A DNA stretch of 64,000 nt, taken from positions 380,967,792-381,031,791 of the forward strand of contig NC_053035.3 of the NCBI RefSeq assembly GCF_002575655.3. The letters are read 5' to 3'. Each line of letters begins with the position of its first letter. Within the stretch, counting starts at the first letter, position 1. This document shows, piece after piece, positions 44,030 to 55,127 of this stretch. Under the pieces are notes generated by a model. It worked only from the letters and a program-made list of their open reading frames with translations. It was not told the DNA's origin and ran no database searches. The position numbers were made by a program, and so were the translations under genes. The stretch is from Aegilops tauschii subsp. strangulata. Taxonomy: Eukaryota > Streptophyta > Magnoliopsida > Poales > Poaceae.

Positions 44030-44505
44030 AGATGGAAGTTACTGCCTATCCCTTACACGCAAAGCCTATCAGCTCGATTTCTATAGGTTTCGATAGGGGT
44101 AGGTTTGTAATTTCACTCAAACGTGACATAACCGCCTCTCACCCGGATTCATACATGGTGGGTGCCAAAACACAGTGTCTCCTCGGCCGAAATAGACTCC
44201 CTCCCCGATCCATACATGGTGGGTGCCAAAACAAACTCTCGTCGGCCGAAATCTCCATCGGCAAATATTCGATGTATGCGAGATTACCATCCTATCCCCA
44301 ACCGACAAATATTCCTGTGATGTAGGAAATTTCAAACGGGGCTAAGTTTGTAAATTTCCTCGCATTTGAGACAAGCGCGCCCTGAAGACATGGTTCCCCC
44401 CTTCCTCTCTCTCCCTCCATTTCCCCATTCGTACTCCGTGGGCGCCAAAACACCCTCTCCACCCCAACCTCCTCCGTCCGCCACCCCATCCACTGCCGTC
44501 CTCCT
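44030..44505 (+). promoter_or_regulatory. Promoter-like DNA interrupted by element C
   Basis: It contains two 61-bp direct repeats starting CATACATGGTGGGTGCCAAA (44150 and 44211). It also holds GGGCGCCAAAAC (44440-44451), whose complement GTTTTGGCGCCC matches the E2F consensus TTTSSCGC. A CT-rich leader-like stretch follows and ends at CTCCT (44501-44505), where element C begins. The gene it may have served would lie beyond element C, outside the window. Confidence 0.35.
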
Positions 44506-46139
44506 TGAAAGTGCAACTATCCCTGGGTGGTTTTGGTAATTATTAACAACATATAGCTCATTGAACTAATGCTATTTCAAGATAAATATTTTAGAAAGTT
44601 CAATGACTGACATGGCATGGATTAGGAATGTGGAACCCTCAAAATGCTAAGGACAAAAGATTGGCTCAAGCTCTAAAGCTCAAGACTCTACATTTTCATT
44701 TTAGTGATCCAATATCACATTGAGTCCATAGGAAAGCCAATACTATTAAAAGGGGATGAGGTGTTGCTTAATGGACTACTTGCTCAAAATGCTTAGTGAT
44801 ATGCTCCAAAGCCCTCAACCACTTTCTCACATCCACATATGTCCCAAACCAAAAGTCAAACTCGGCCCCACCGAAACCTTCTATCCGGCGCCACCGAGTT
44901 CTCTTGACATAGCCATTGCCACAAACCCTAGTCACTTTGATCTCACCGATAGGGATCTCGGTCTCACCGAGATGGGTTGCAAACTCTCTGTTTCCCTTCA
45001 TAATGTTTCGGTCTAACCGAGATGAGCGATCGGTCCCACCGAGTTCGCAATGCAAACTCTCTGTTTCCCCTTCGTAAAGTTTTGGTCCAACCGAGATGAG
45101 CAAATCGGTCCCACCGAGTTTGTGTAATCGGTCTCACCAAGATTACGTTATGCCCTAACCCTAATGAAATCGTTCCCACCGAGTTGACATGTCGGTCCCA
45201 CCGAAAATCCTAACATTCACATTTTGAACTAAATCGGTCCGACCGAATTTCATGATTCGGTCCGACCGAATTTCATGATTCGGTCCCACCGAGTTTGGTA
45301 ATTTGTGTGTAATGGTTAGATTTTGTGTGGAGGCTATATATACCCCTCCACCCACTCTTCATTCGTGGAGAGAGCCATCAGAACATGCCTACACTTCCGA
45401 CATACATTTTGTGAGAGAGAACCACCTACACTTGTGTTGAGGTCAAGATATTCCATTCCAACCACACAAATCTTGATCTCTAGCCTTCCCCAAGTTGCTT
45501 TCCACTAAATCATCTTTCCACCAAATCCAATCCTATGAGAGAGAGTTGAGTGTTGGGGAGACTATCATTTGAAGCACAAGAGCAAGGGGTTCATCATCAA
45601 CCCACCATTAATTTATTACCTTTTGGAGAGTGGTGTCTCCTAGATTGGTTAGGTGTCACTTGGAAGCCTCCGTCAAGATTGTGGAGTTGAACGAAGGAGT
45701 TTGTAAGGGCAAGGAGATCGCCTACTTCGTGAAGATCAACCCTAGTGAGGCAAGGGCGATGACCATGGTGGGATAGACAAGGTTGCTTCTTCGTGGACCC
45801 TTCGTGGGTGGAGCCCTCCGTGGACTCGCACAACCGTTACCCTTCGTGGGTTGAAGTCTCCATCAACGTGGATGTACGATAGCACCACCTGTCGGAACCA
45901 CGGATAAAAAATCTCCGTGTCTACATTGCGTTTGCTCCCTCAAACTCCTCCCTTTACCTTCATGTGCAATTGTTTTACATTCCGCTGCTATACTCTTAGA
46001 ATTGCATGTGTAGGTTTATTGCTTGACTTGTGCAAAGTTGCTAAAATCTGCCAAGACTTCAAAGTGGGAAAAGGCTAGATTTTTATTTGGTCAAGTAGTC
46101 TAATCACCCCCCCCCTCTAGACATACTTCCGATCCTACA
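44506..46139 (+). repeat. 5' LTR of element C
   Basis: It begins TGAAAGTGCAACTATCCC and ends CGATCCTACA (1634 bp). AGTGGTATCAGAGC, a tRNA-Met primer-binding site, follows directly. The U3-like part carries the CCGA dyad array, and a TATA box (GGCTATATATACCCC, about 45332-45346) lies after it. A C run precedes the end. The left flank is CTCCT; the matching right flank is outside the window. Confidence 0.8.
44862..45292 (+). promoter_or_regulatory. Array of TCGGT-N3/4-ACCGA dyads upstream of the LTR TATA box
   Basis: About a dozen copies of a near-palindrome such as TCGGTCTCACCGAG, TCGGTCCCACCGAG and TCGGTCCGACCGAA are spaced about 15-60 bp apart and end about 40 bp before the TATA box. ACCGA half-sites resemble the core bound by AP2/ERF-DREB proteins (established for RCCGAC). 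Binding here is inference. Confidence 0.6.
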
Positions 46140-46153
46140 AGTGGTATCAGAGC
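46140..46153 (+). promoter_or_regulatory. Primer-binding site of element C
   Basis: AGTGGTATCAGAGC begins directly after the LTR. TGGTATCAGAGC is the standard plant match to initiator tRNA-Met. Confidence 0.85.
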
Positions 46154-46224
46154 TAAGTTCTCCATTTGCCTTGATTTCCATAGCTTTTGCTGATCATAGC
46201 CTTGGTTTCACAACCTAGGAGAGT

Positions 46225-46604
46225 ATGGTGTCTAGCGAGGGAAATTACGACCATAGAGGTCCTTACTTTGATGGTACTAATTTTGCTAGTTGGAAGCATA
46301 ATATGAAAATACATATTCTTGGACATAACCCTGCCGTTTGGGCTATTGTGTGTATTGGCTTGCAACGTGAATTCTTTGATGGAAGAGAACGAATCGTGAA
46401 GCTACCGCGGAAGAGTTGAATATGCTGCAATACAATGCACGAAGGTACCGACTCTATCAAGGAATCCAAGTTGGATGTACTTCAAAGTCAGCTTGACAAG
46501 TTCAAAATTAAGGATGGTGAAGGTGTCGCTGAAATATACTCTAGGCTTGCTCTCATCACAAATGAGATTGCCGGCTTAGGAAGCGAAGAGATGACCGACA
46601 GATT
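46225..46604 (+). pseudogene. gag of element C, first part
   Basis: ATG 46225 starts MVSSEGNYDHRGPYFDGTNF and continues with WKHNMKIHILGHNPAVWAIV, the UBN2-type gag seen in Copia elements. Around 46415-46437 the reading jumps from LQYNA-coding bases to MHEGTDS-coding bases with a stop between them, suggesting an internal deletion across an ATGCA repeat. It continues to GSEEMTDRF, where the Tat element is inserted (AGATT at 46600-46604). Confidence 0.75.
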
Positions 46605-47492
46605 TGTCGGCGTTCTGGGAATGGGGGTCCCCAGACTTGCCTGCCTGCGGCCTGCAGCGTGGCTCACCAGCGGCCTAGTACGGCCCGTCTTCATCAACCC
46701 GAGCTCAAGACCCTCTCGAGGAGCCAAGCCCCGCGGGGCGAACGATGCAAGGCCTCCTCAGGGGCGGCGTCACCAGGCAGGCTCGCGAGGAGGCGGAGAG
46801 ATCAAGGCAAGGGGTACCTCGCGAGGTGCTCATGACGTAAGCCATGACGTTCAAGATCAGGAGGGCGCCAGGCGGGCGCCAGCCCGCACAGTGTCCTCGC
46901 TTCCTCTTTGGTGCAAAGGGGGCAAGCCCAGGCGCGGAGTACCGAGGCATCAAGCAAAGCTTACCATATCGGTGCAACGAGACCAAGACCAGCAGAGCGG
47001 CAGGACGGAGGTCACTGTGGAGCCCAGGACGGCGTCATTTCCAATGCTTTTGGTAGCCGAAGACCACCTTTAGTCAGGATAGCTTGTACTAGCTATCCCC
47101 TTTCGAAATGGCTGTTGTTGGCTCCCTTCCCGCTCAATATTTGGGAAGAGGACCAGGGCCTCTATAAATAGAGCTAGCCACCACCGTAGAAAGGGATGGA
47201 ATCCTTCCCAAGTAGAGCACCGATCGAGCTCAAAAACACCCCTCGTGAGGCAGTTCTTCCTCTGTACTGTTCTTCATCAGCCCAAGAGGCAAGCCACCAG
47301 ACCACACACTGGATTAGGGTATTACACCACAACGGTGGCCCGAACCAGTATAAACCTCGTGTCTCTTGTGTTGTTCATCGTGTAGCTTAGAATCGCGGCG
47401 AGCCTTTAGGACGCGGATCGGTAGGGAGTAGATCTTCGTGTGCACCCCAGCGTTCGAACCTTAAGGGTTTTGCCGGAACCCCACATCCGACA
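46605..47492 (+). repeat. 5' LTR of the Tat element
   Basis: 888 bp, with a TATA box (GCCTCTATAAATAGAGC, about 47158-47174). It differs from the 3' LTR by scattered substitutions, roughly 7-8% in the first 180 bp compared by eye. The solo LTR at 27697-33430 is the same family. Confidence 0.88.
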
Positions 47493-47512
47493 TTTGGCGC
47501 GCCAGGTAGGGG
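47493..47512 (+). promoter_or_regulatory. Primer-binding site of the Tat element
   Basis: TTTGGCGCGCCAGGTAGGGG directly follows the 5' LTR. The tRNA it matches was not determined. Confidence 0.6.
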
Positions 47513-47569
47513 TGCGCCGGAATCTTATTTTCGTCGGTTCGCTCTCCACCAGCACCGCGCTTCGCCCTC

Positions 47570-50500
47570 ATGGCGGACAACGCGCCTCTAGTCCCGGCGG
47601 TCGGTGCGAGTGCAGGGGCCAGGGGGCTCCGGGCCTTGGCCCCCGCCTTTCGGCAGGTGCAGTGGCCGCACAAGTTCAAGCCGGAGATGCTGCCGCGCTA
47701 CGACGACGCGGCAGATCCACTGGCTTTCCTGCTGGCATACGAGGAGGCCGTCCTCAAGGCCGGAGGCGACGACAAGGTCATGTCCAACTGGTTTCCTATG
47801 GCCCTCACTGGCGTCCCACGCATGTGGCTGCTCAACCTGCCGGCATCTTCTGTGGCCTCCTGGGAAGAGCTGCGCAACCTCTTCCTCAACCGCTACGTGG
47901 GGCCGGCACCCCCGGTTGTCGCAGCTCTCCTGGGCAGCTCGCAGGTGCCACCCTCAGGCCGCCATGCCAAGCAGTTCTTCCGCCAGATCGGCGCCGCGCT
48001 CACACGGCAAGGAGCTCCTCCGGGTTGGGTGGCACCCGACGCCGACCTAACCTTCGACTCAGACGACCACCCCGTCAACACCGCCTGCTCGGGCGCGCTC
48101 CCAATGCTTTGCACGCCCACCATCTGCCAGGTGGCCGTCACCAAGACCATCATCGACGGCGGTGCCGGCCTCAACATGCTGTCGGTGGAGGCCTTCAGCC
48201 TCCTCCACGTACCACTGGAGCGACTCCAACCCAGCAAGCCCTTCTCGGGCGTCGGAGGCGGCTCCTCTGGCTCCCTGGGGCAGATCCGCCTCCCTGCGAC
48301 TTTCAGCACCCACGACAACTTCTGCGCGGAGCTGGTCAACTTTGACAACGCCCACATCAGCCTCCCGTACAACGCCATCCTTGGATACCCCGCCTTGGCC
48401 CAGTTCTTGGCGGCGACCCATCCGGGCTACAACCTCATGACGATGCCCGGGAGCAGGGGCGTCCTCACCATAGCTGGAGATACCAAGGATGCTCTGCTGG
48501 TGATCAAGCTCGCCCTCAAGATAGCCGAGGCAGCGCAGCCTGCCGACGCGGACATCACCAAGGCCAAGGGGGCTGCGCCGACCAAGAAGAAGCAGTTGTT
48601 CCCCGAGGACAAGGCGGAGACCAAGCAGGTTGCGGTTGAGGAGGAAGGGACCTCAGTCGCCACCTTCACCATAGGTGCCAACCTCGACCCCTCCCAAGAG
48701 GAGGCGCTGGTGAAGTTCCTGCGCGCGAACAAGGATGTGTTCGCGTGGGAACCCAAGCAGTTAGCGGGGCTACCAAGGCAGGTGATTGAACATCACCTGA
48801 GTGTGTGCCCCAATGTTCGTCCCATGAAACACAAAGCAAGGCGGCAGTCCACCGAGAAACATGTCTTCATCGTCCAAGAAACTCGCAAGCTGGAGGAGGC
48901 AGGTGTTATTCGCGAGGTTCGCTAACCCGAATGGCTGGCCAACCCAGTTGTTGTGCCGAAAAAGGGAGGGGGTAAGGAGCGCATGTGCGTCGACTTCACC
49001 AACCTCAACAAGGCATGCCCTCAAGATCCGTTCCCGCTCCCCCGCATCGACCAAATCGTTGACTCCACCCCCGAGTGCGACCTGCTATGTTTCTTGGATG
49101 CATTTTTGGGTTACCACCAAATCAAGATGGCGATAGAAGACATGGAGAAGGCGGCCTTCCTGATCCCATGTCGGGTATACTGCTACACTTGCATGCCGTT
49201 TGGGTTGCGCAACGCGGGCGCAACCTTCCAGCAGCTGATGTACATCGCCTTAGGCCGACAGCTCGGGAGGAATGCCGAGGCTTACATCGACGATATTGTG
49301 GTGAAGTCTCGGGAAGCAAAGACCTTGATCCAAGATTTGGAGGAGACCTTTGCGAGCCTCCGCAAGGTGGACCTGCGGCTCAACCCAGAGAAGTGTGTGT
49401 TTGGTGTTCCTTCCGGCAAACTCCTGGGCTTCCTCGTGTCTCACAGAGGGATTGAGGCCAACCAAGAGAAGGTTAAGGCAATCGGAGACATGAGTCCACC
49501 GCAAACCCTTAGAGAAATGCAGAAGCTCGCCGGATGCGTCACAGCCCTAGGATGCTTCATCTCCAAGCTGGGGGAGCGCGCCCTGCCCTTCTTCAAGCTG
49601 ATGAAGAAGAAGGGCCCGTTTGAGTGGACACAGGAGGCCGAGCAAGCATTTCAAGACCTCAAGAAGTATGCGACCAGCCCTCCTGTGATGGTCGCGCCAC
49701 GCCCTCTCAAGTCCCTGGTGCTCTACTTCGCCGCCACACCCTACTCCACCAGCACGGCTCTAGTGGCGGTTCGGGAGGAGCGCTAGATCAAGGCTGCGTC
49801 ACGACCGGCCACGGCCTCGGCCGTGGCGGCACAAGACCAAGAAGGCCTCGTGAAGGTCACGGCCTCGGCAGGTGGACACCAGCCTCAGCAGGAAGATGCC
49901 CCTAGGGCCAAAGAGGCCGCGCCAGGCGGCCAGGCGCTGGGAGCTCAGTCGACTCAGGAGGCGTCAGACCCTCCAGAGGGCACGGGCCTCGTCAGCAATC
50001 CTACTCTCGTCGAGCACCCGGTGTACTTCGTCAGCACGGTATTGTGGGATGCAAGGGCACGATACCCTATGCCTCAGAAGCTCTTGCTCGCGCTGTTGGT
50101 TGCTTCGCGTAAGCTGCGGCACTACTTTCAAGGACACCCCATCAAGGTCGTCTCGGCCTACCCATTGGAAAGGGTACTCAGGAGCCCCAACTCAGCTGCA
50201 AGGGTCGCCGAGTGGAATATTGAGTTGCAAGCATTTCAATTGGAATTCAGCAAAACCAGGGTTGTCATGGGAGCCGCACTCGCAGGTTTCGTGGCAGAAT
50301 GGACAGAGGCACCAGGGCTCGAAGCAGGCGAGGATCGGTCGCTTTCTCCAGGAAGTAAAGCACCTGATGACTGGGTCATGTACTTCGACGGAGCATTCTC
50401 GCGGCATGGCGCGGGGGCAGGCGCCGTGCTTATATCCCCCACTCAAGACAAGCTCTATTACGCCGTGCAACTCTTTTTCCAGCATGGCGAGAAGGTCTCC

Positions 50501-52063
50501 AACAACATAGCGGAGTATGAGGGCCTCATAGCAGGGTTGAAAGCTGCAGCAGCGCTGGGGGTAAAGCGCCTCGTCATCAAGGGCGATTCACAGCTCCGCG
50601 TCAACATCTCCAACAAGGTGTATGAGCCGAAGGACGAAGACATGGAAGCGTATCTTGCGGAGGTACGCAGGATGGAAAAGCAATTTTGGGGGCTGGAATT
50701 GCACATGTGCCCCGCGACACCAACCAAGAGGCTGATGACATCGCCAGGAGGGCATCCAGGCGGCTGCCTCAGGAGCCAGGCGTTTTTGAGGAACGGCTCT
50801 TCAAGCCATCGGTGATACCATCACTTTCAAGCACAGCACAGCCTCGGGAGGAACTCCCACAGCCGCCTGCCTCAGGAGCCCCCGCCTGTGGCCCAACCTC
50901 GGGACCACGATACTCTTGGCACTGGAGCCTCGGGAGGGATGCTGGACCACGGAATTCAAGGACTACCTCATGCGAGGGACGCTGCCGGAGAAATAGGAGG
51001 ACGCGAAACGCGTGGCCCGGCAGGCCACGGCCTACTGCATCCAAGACAATGAGTTCTACCAGAAGCAGCCAAATGACGTTTCCCTGCGTTGCATCTCCAG
51101 GGAGCAGGGGAAGGGATTGTTGGCTGACATACATGGTGGAGATTGCGGACACCACTCGTCATCAGGGACCCTCGTCGGCAAGGCGTTTCGTAGCGGGTTC
51201 TACTGGCCTACGGCACTCAACGACGCAATCGAGCTGGTGAAGTCATGTGAAGCCTGCCAATTCCATGCTAAGCAGATCCATCAACTAGCTCAAGGCTTGT
51301 AGACCATCCCGCTCTCGTGGCCATTCGCGGTTTGGGGGCTGGATATCCTGGGCCCGTTCCCTCGAGTGCCTGGGGGCTACCGCTACCTTTACGTCGCCAT
51401 CGACAAGTTTACCAAGTGGGCAGAGGTGGAAGCTGTCCGCACCATCCCAGCTGGTTCCACGGTCAAGTTCATCAAGGGCCTTGTGAGCCGGTTTGGGGTC
51501 CCTAATGGCATCATCACTGACAACGGTTCGCAGTTCACCAGCAATCTCTTCAAAACATATTGTGCTACCCTTGGAACGCAGATATGCTATGCTTCGGTGG
51601 CACACCCCCGGAGCAACGGCCAGGCCGAGCGCACCAACACGGAGGTCCTGAGGGGCCTCAGGATCAGGACCTTCAAGAAGAAGTTGGAGGCATGTGGCAG
51701 GGGCTGGTACGACGAGCTCCAGTCCGTTCTTTGGTCCATCCGCACGACCGCCACCAAGCCGACTGGCGAGACCCTGTGCGTCCTCATCTACGGAGCGAGG
51801 TCAGGCACCGCTCCGCGTGGGTCCTAGCATTTGATGAAGCACAACAGGACGGCATGCGGGGAATGGACCTCGTGCTGGGGGAGGAGCGTCGTCGAGAAGA
51901 AACACTACGAGCAGCGAGATACCAGCAGGCGCTGCGGCAGTACCACTGCCGCAACATTCGCCCCAGGACTCTCGAGGCCTGGCGCCGCGCACCTGGAGAC
52001 TTGGGAGGGGTGCCCATCCCAAATGTCTGGAACATTCAGCACCTCCGGAAGTTCTACCCTTGA
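47570..52063 (+). pseudogene. gag-pol of the Tat element
   Basis: ATG 47570. A short gag piece (MLPRYDDAADPLAFLLAYEE) runs directly into protease (KTIIDGGAGLNMLSVEAF near 48150), so the gag middle with its zinc knuckle appears deleted near 47900. Reverse transcriptase follows (RMCVDFTNLNKACP; YIDDIVVKS near 49285), then a degenerate first RNase H region, an archaeal-type RNase H (WVMYFDGAFSRHGAGAGAVL near 50380; NIAEYEGLIAGL), and integrase (CEACQFHAKQ; LDILGPFPRVPGGYRYLYVA; IITDNGSQFTS; HPRSNGQAERTN). The end is WNIQHLRKFYP. Stops fall at 48923, 49784 and 51300. Frame changes lie near 50700, 50930 and 51780. This copy cannot make its own enzymes. Confidence 0.88.
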
Positions 52064-52067
52064 GTTA

Positions 52068-52340
52068 AGGGCCAGTGCCTGTGAAGAAGGCCCGGTGCCT
52101 GTGAAGCTCGCCGCTCGGGAAAAGGCCCAGTGCTTGTGAAGAAGGCCCGGTGCCTGTGAAGCCTCGCCACCCAAAGAAAGGCCCAGTGCCTGTGAAGAAG
52201 GCCCGGTGCCCGTGAAGATTGCCGCTCATGAAAAGGCCCAGTGCCTGTGAAGAAGGCCCGGTGCCTGTGAAGCCTCGCCGCCCAAAGAAAGGCCCAGTGC
52301 CTGTGAAGAAGGCTCGGTGCCTGTGAAGCTCGCCGCCCGT
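52068..52340 (+). repeat. Minisatellite, five units of about 55 bp
   Basis: Each unit holds two GGCCCRGTGCCTGTGAAG half-repeats and a short spacer alternating CTCGCCGCTCGGG-like and CCTCGCCGCCCAAAG-like forms, which gives a dimeric higher order. It starts right after the pol stop and ends at CTCTCACGTAATAATGAG. There is no obvious coding role. Confidence 0.85.
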
Positions 52341-53114
52341 GACACTCTCACGTAATAATGAGTTGGGGCTGTACACGCCCCGGAGTCTCCGGAGTGCCGC
52401 CCTCGGGCCTCGGGGGCTCCAGTCCACGCCTAGTGGCAGCACTTAGCTCCGTGCTGGTTGGAAGACGTCGAAGACTAGACTAAGTGCCGGACGCGGCTTT
52501 TCATTTGCTTTCCGCAGTTGGCTTGTTCTTTCTTGTCCGGACCTTTATTGGATTTGCTCCTAGTGTTGTCTGCCGTCTTCTGCCCCTATTCTCTATTCCT
52601 GGTTTTTGTCTGACTCGCTCTCTCTCTCTCTCGCAAACCTCGCGAGGGGGCTGCGCGGGTGCCCTCGTGAGTCCTTTCTCTCCTGGTTTTCGCGAGGCTC
52701 TCTTGTTCGAGTTCACAGCGGGAGCACCCCTCCTGGTCCATGCCCCTTGGGCATCGCGACGCAAAGCGCCGGGCGACAGCCAACGGCCCCCGCGGCCAAG
52801 GTTCGAAAACGATTCTCTCAATTGATTTTTTTGTAGCTCTTAAGGCGCCCGACGAGGCCTCAAGCGGGCACCTCGCGAGGTGAAAACTACTGCAACGTCC
52901 CGAGCTAAGTCGTTCCTACGCGCAAGCACATAACCATGGCACCATCAAATAGCACAAGAACGATAAATTTAGCGCGATAATTCGGGAATCATAGTTTGTT
53001 GCACGCCCCCATGGGGCTCCGTACTTTTCTCTCTCTTAATGCAGGAAAGGGAGGAAAAACGAAATAAAAACAGCGCATGGCTCGCGTGGAGGGATCTGCG
53101 TCATACTCCTGAGC
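52341..53114 (+). other. Tat element region between pol and the antisense gene
   Basis: GC-rich, then mixed sequence, with motifs shared with 35395-35510 (ACTCTCACGTAATAATGAG) and several CCTCGCGAGG palindromes that also occur in the LTR. It contains no credible ORF on the plus strand. The last part should be the 3' untranslated region of the antisense B3 gene. Confidence 0.5.
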
Positions 53115-53914
53115 TCAATCAGACTCCGCCTCGTGCTTCACCGGGGCACGTCGACAGGACGACCCGCCATCGCCTTCAAAGCAGGCGCGGCGGCATGGTG
53201 GCTGGTCGCGGCCGCCGCTGGAGGAGCTATCGCCGGAGGAGGAGCCGCTGAGGCCCGACGAGTTGCGGTCGTCACCAATAGCGGGTTCGCCTTCACCCTC
53301 GTCACGACCTTCGCCAATGGCGAGCACCTCGTCGCCGTCGTTGTCTTCAGGGCAGCACCCGACGCGGCGGCTGCCTTCTCCGAACACCTTCACGTAGAGG
53401 GTCGCGTCGCCGTTGTATTCGAAGTGGAGGGTGCATCGCCTGCCCAGGCCGCGCGCGCGGGCGAACGTCTGCCAGCCCCGGGCCGGGGCCACGTTCCCGG
53501 CGATAGAGATCTCCACTATCACCCAGGAGGCCCTGCTGCGGCAGCCGTCCGCCTGTAGCCAGAGCCCGCCGGGGCCAGCAGCCGGCAGTTCGCCAGCGAA
53601 TAAGAGAGGGAGCTGGAGTCAGTTGCCGGCCGGATTATCCGACCACACAACAAACTCTGGCGACACCTCCGCCGAATGGAAGCGCGGCCATGGGGCCGCG
53701 CAGCCACATCATGTCTTCCTCCTCCAACTGGGCTGCCTCGATATGGGCGGCCACCACCGCGCGAAGGGCCACCACCGCGACCACGGGAAGCCACGGCGGG
53801 AGACGCGGGGTGCTTACGGGGACGGCCGCCGTCGCGCTTGGGCGGAGGAGCACCAGGCCCTTCCTGGCGACCCTTCCCTTTCTCCGCGGCCGAGAACCTC
53901 CTCAAGGGAGCCAT
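53115..53914 (-). pseudogene. Antisense B3-domain protein gene inside the Tat element
   Basis: On the minus strand an ATG at 53914 (MAPLRRFSAAEKGKG) starts a Gly/Pro/Arg-rich, nuclear-looking N-terminus. After frame changes near 53690 the B3 domain follows: SPEFVVWSDNPAGN, a TGA near 53617, LQLPLLFAGELP, LQADGCRSRASWV, then GWQTFARARGLGRRCTLHF and ATLYVKVFGEGSRR. An acidic/Ser-rich tail runs to a stop at 53115. The layout of B3 strands, with the FAR..GL..G core and the final KVF strand, fits plant B3 transcription-factor domains. A TATA box lies upstream, so it looks like an independent transcription unit opposed to the element's own. Extra, often antisense, ORFs between pol and the 3' LTR are known in Tat elements. 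One stop plus frame changes disable this copy. Confidence 0.65.
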
Positions 53915-53995
53915 GGGGCGCTGCAAGCAACCGGAGCGAGGAGGAAGAAGGAGCAGGCGAGGCGAGGGGAGATGTGCAACGCGGGCTTTCGCCCC

Positions 53996-54008
53996 TCCCC
54001 ATTTATAG
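53996..54008 (-). promoter_or_regulatory. TATA box of the antisense B3 gene
   Basis: The minus strand reads GGGCTATAAATGGGG about 90 nt before the ATG at 53914. No plus-strand transcript of the element needs a TATA box in this orientation. Confidence 0.6.
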
Positions 54009-54237
54009 CCCAAGGGAGGCTAACCGTCGACCTCCACGATCGCAGGTAATGATGGCTATTTTTGCATGCAGCAGGGACTCATCAAATCGGGCAGTTGCCG
54101 AGGCAACGTGGGGAACCGGAGACGCCCACGTCCAGTCAAGTCGCAACGCGTCGACCAAGGCCACAGGCTTTTTGGGGCCTCCGGCGCTCCGTGCTTGCCC
54201 TTTGGCTTCGCTGCTAAGCCAAGTCCAAGCGCGCCTT

Positions 54238-54252
54238 GGGCCCGGGGGCTAC
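54238..54252 (+). promoter_or_regulatory. Polypurine-tract region of the Tat element
   Basis: GGCCCGGGGGCTAC directly precedes the 3' LTR TGTCGG at 54253. The same GGGGGCTAC-TGTCGG arrangement precedes the 3' LTR at 26758. Confidence 0.6.
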
Positions 54253-55127
54253 TGTCGGCGTTCTAGGAACGGGGGTCCCCAGACTTGCCTACCTACGGCC
54301 TGCAGCGTGGCACCAGCGGCCCAGTACAACCCGTCTTCATCAACCCGAGCTCAAGACCCTCGCGAGGGGCCAAGCCTCGCGGAGCGGATGACGCAAGGCC
54401 TCCTCAGGAGCGGCCTCACCAGGTAGGCTCGCGAGGAGGCGGAGAGATCAAGGCAAGGGGTACCTCGCGAGGTGCTCATGACGTAAGCCATGACGATCAA
54501 GATCAGGTGGGCGCCAGCCCGCACAGTTTCCTCGCTTCCTATTTGGTGCAAAGGGGGCAAGCGCAGGAGCGGAGTACCGAGGCATCAAGCAAAGCTTACC
54601 ATATCAGTGCAACGAGACCAAGACCAGCAGAGCGGCAGGACGGAGGTCACCGTGGAGCCCAGGATGGCGTCATCGCCAGTGCTTTTGGCAGCCGAAGACC
54701 ACCTTTAGTCAGGATAGCTTGTACTAGCTGTCCCCTTTCAAAATGGCCGTTGTTGGCTCCCATCCCGCTCAATATTTGGGAAGAGGACCAGGGCCTCTAT
54801 AAATAGAGCTAGCCACCACCGTAGAAAGGGATCGAATCCTTCCTAAGTAGAGCACCGATCGAGCTCAAGAACACCCCTCGCGAGGCAGTTCTTCCTCTGT
54901 ACTGTTCATCATCAGCCCAAGAGGCAATCCACCACACCACACACTGGATTAGGGTATTACACCACAACGGTGGCCCGAACCAGTATAAACCTCGTGTCTC
55001 TTGTGCTGTTCATCGTGTAGCTTAGAATCACGGCGAGGCTTTGGGACGCGGATCGGTAGGGAGTAGATCTTCGTGCGCACCCCAGAGTTCAAACCTTAAG
55101 GGTTTTGCCGGAACCCCACATCCGACA
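54253..55127 (+). repeat. 3' LTR of the Tat element
   Basis: 875 bp, homologous to 46605-47492, with TATA GCCTCTATAAATAGAGC near 54795. It ends ATCCGACA and is followed by AGATT. Confidence 0.88.

Larger units (their letters stand above)
46605..55127 (+). mobile_element. Full-length Tat-lineage Ty3/Gypsy retrotransposon
   Basis: LTRs at 46605-47492 and 54253-55127 (start TGTCGGCGTTCT, end ATCCGACA) are flanked by exact AGATT (46600-46604 and 55128-55132). The interior holds a PBS, gag remnant, protease, reverse transcriptase, RNase H, an additional archaeal-type RNase H, integrase, a minisatellite, an antisense B3-domain gene and a purine tract. The second RNase H and the long region between pol and the 3' LTR mark the Tat lineage. 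Several stops and frameshifts make pol inactive. It splits the gag of element C. Confidence 0.9.

Noticed and set aside
52501..52821. 106-codon minus-strand frame in the Tat element
   Set aside because: Arg/Glu low-complexity translation of a CT-rich tract. No start context, no TATA box and no domain.
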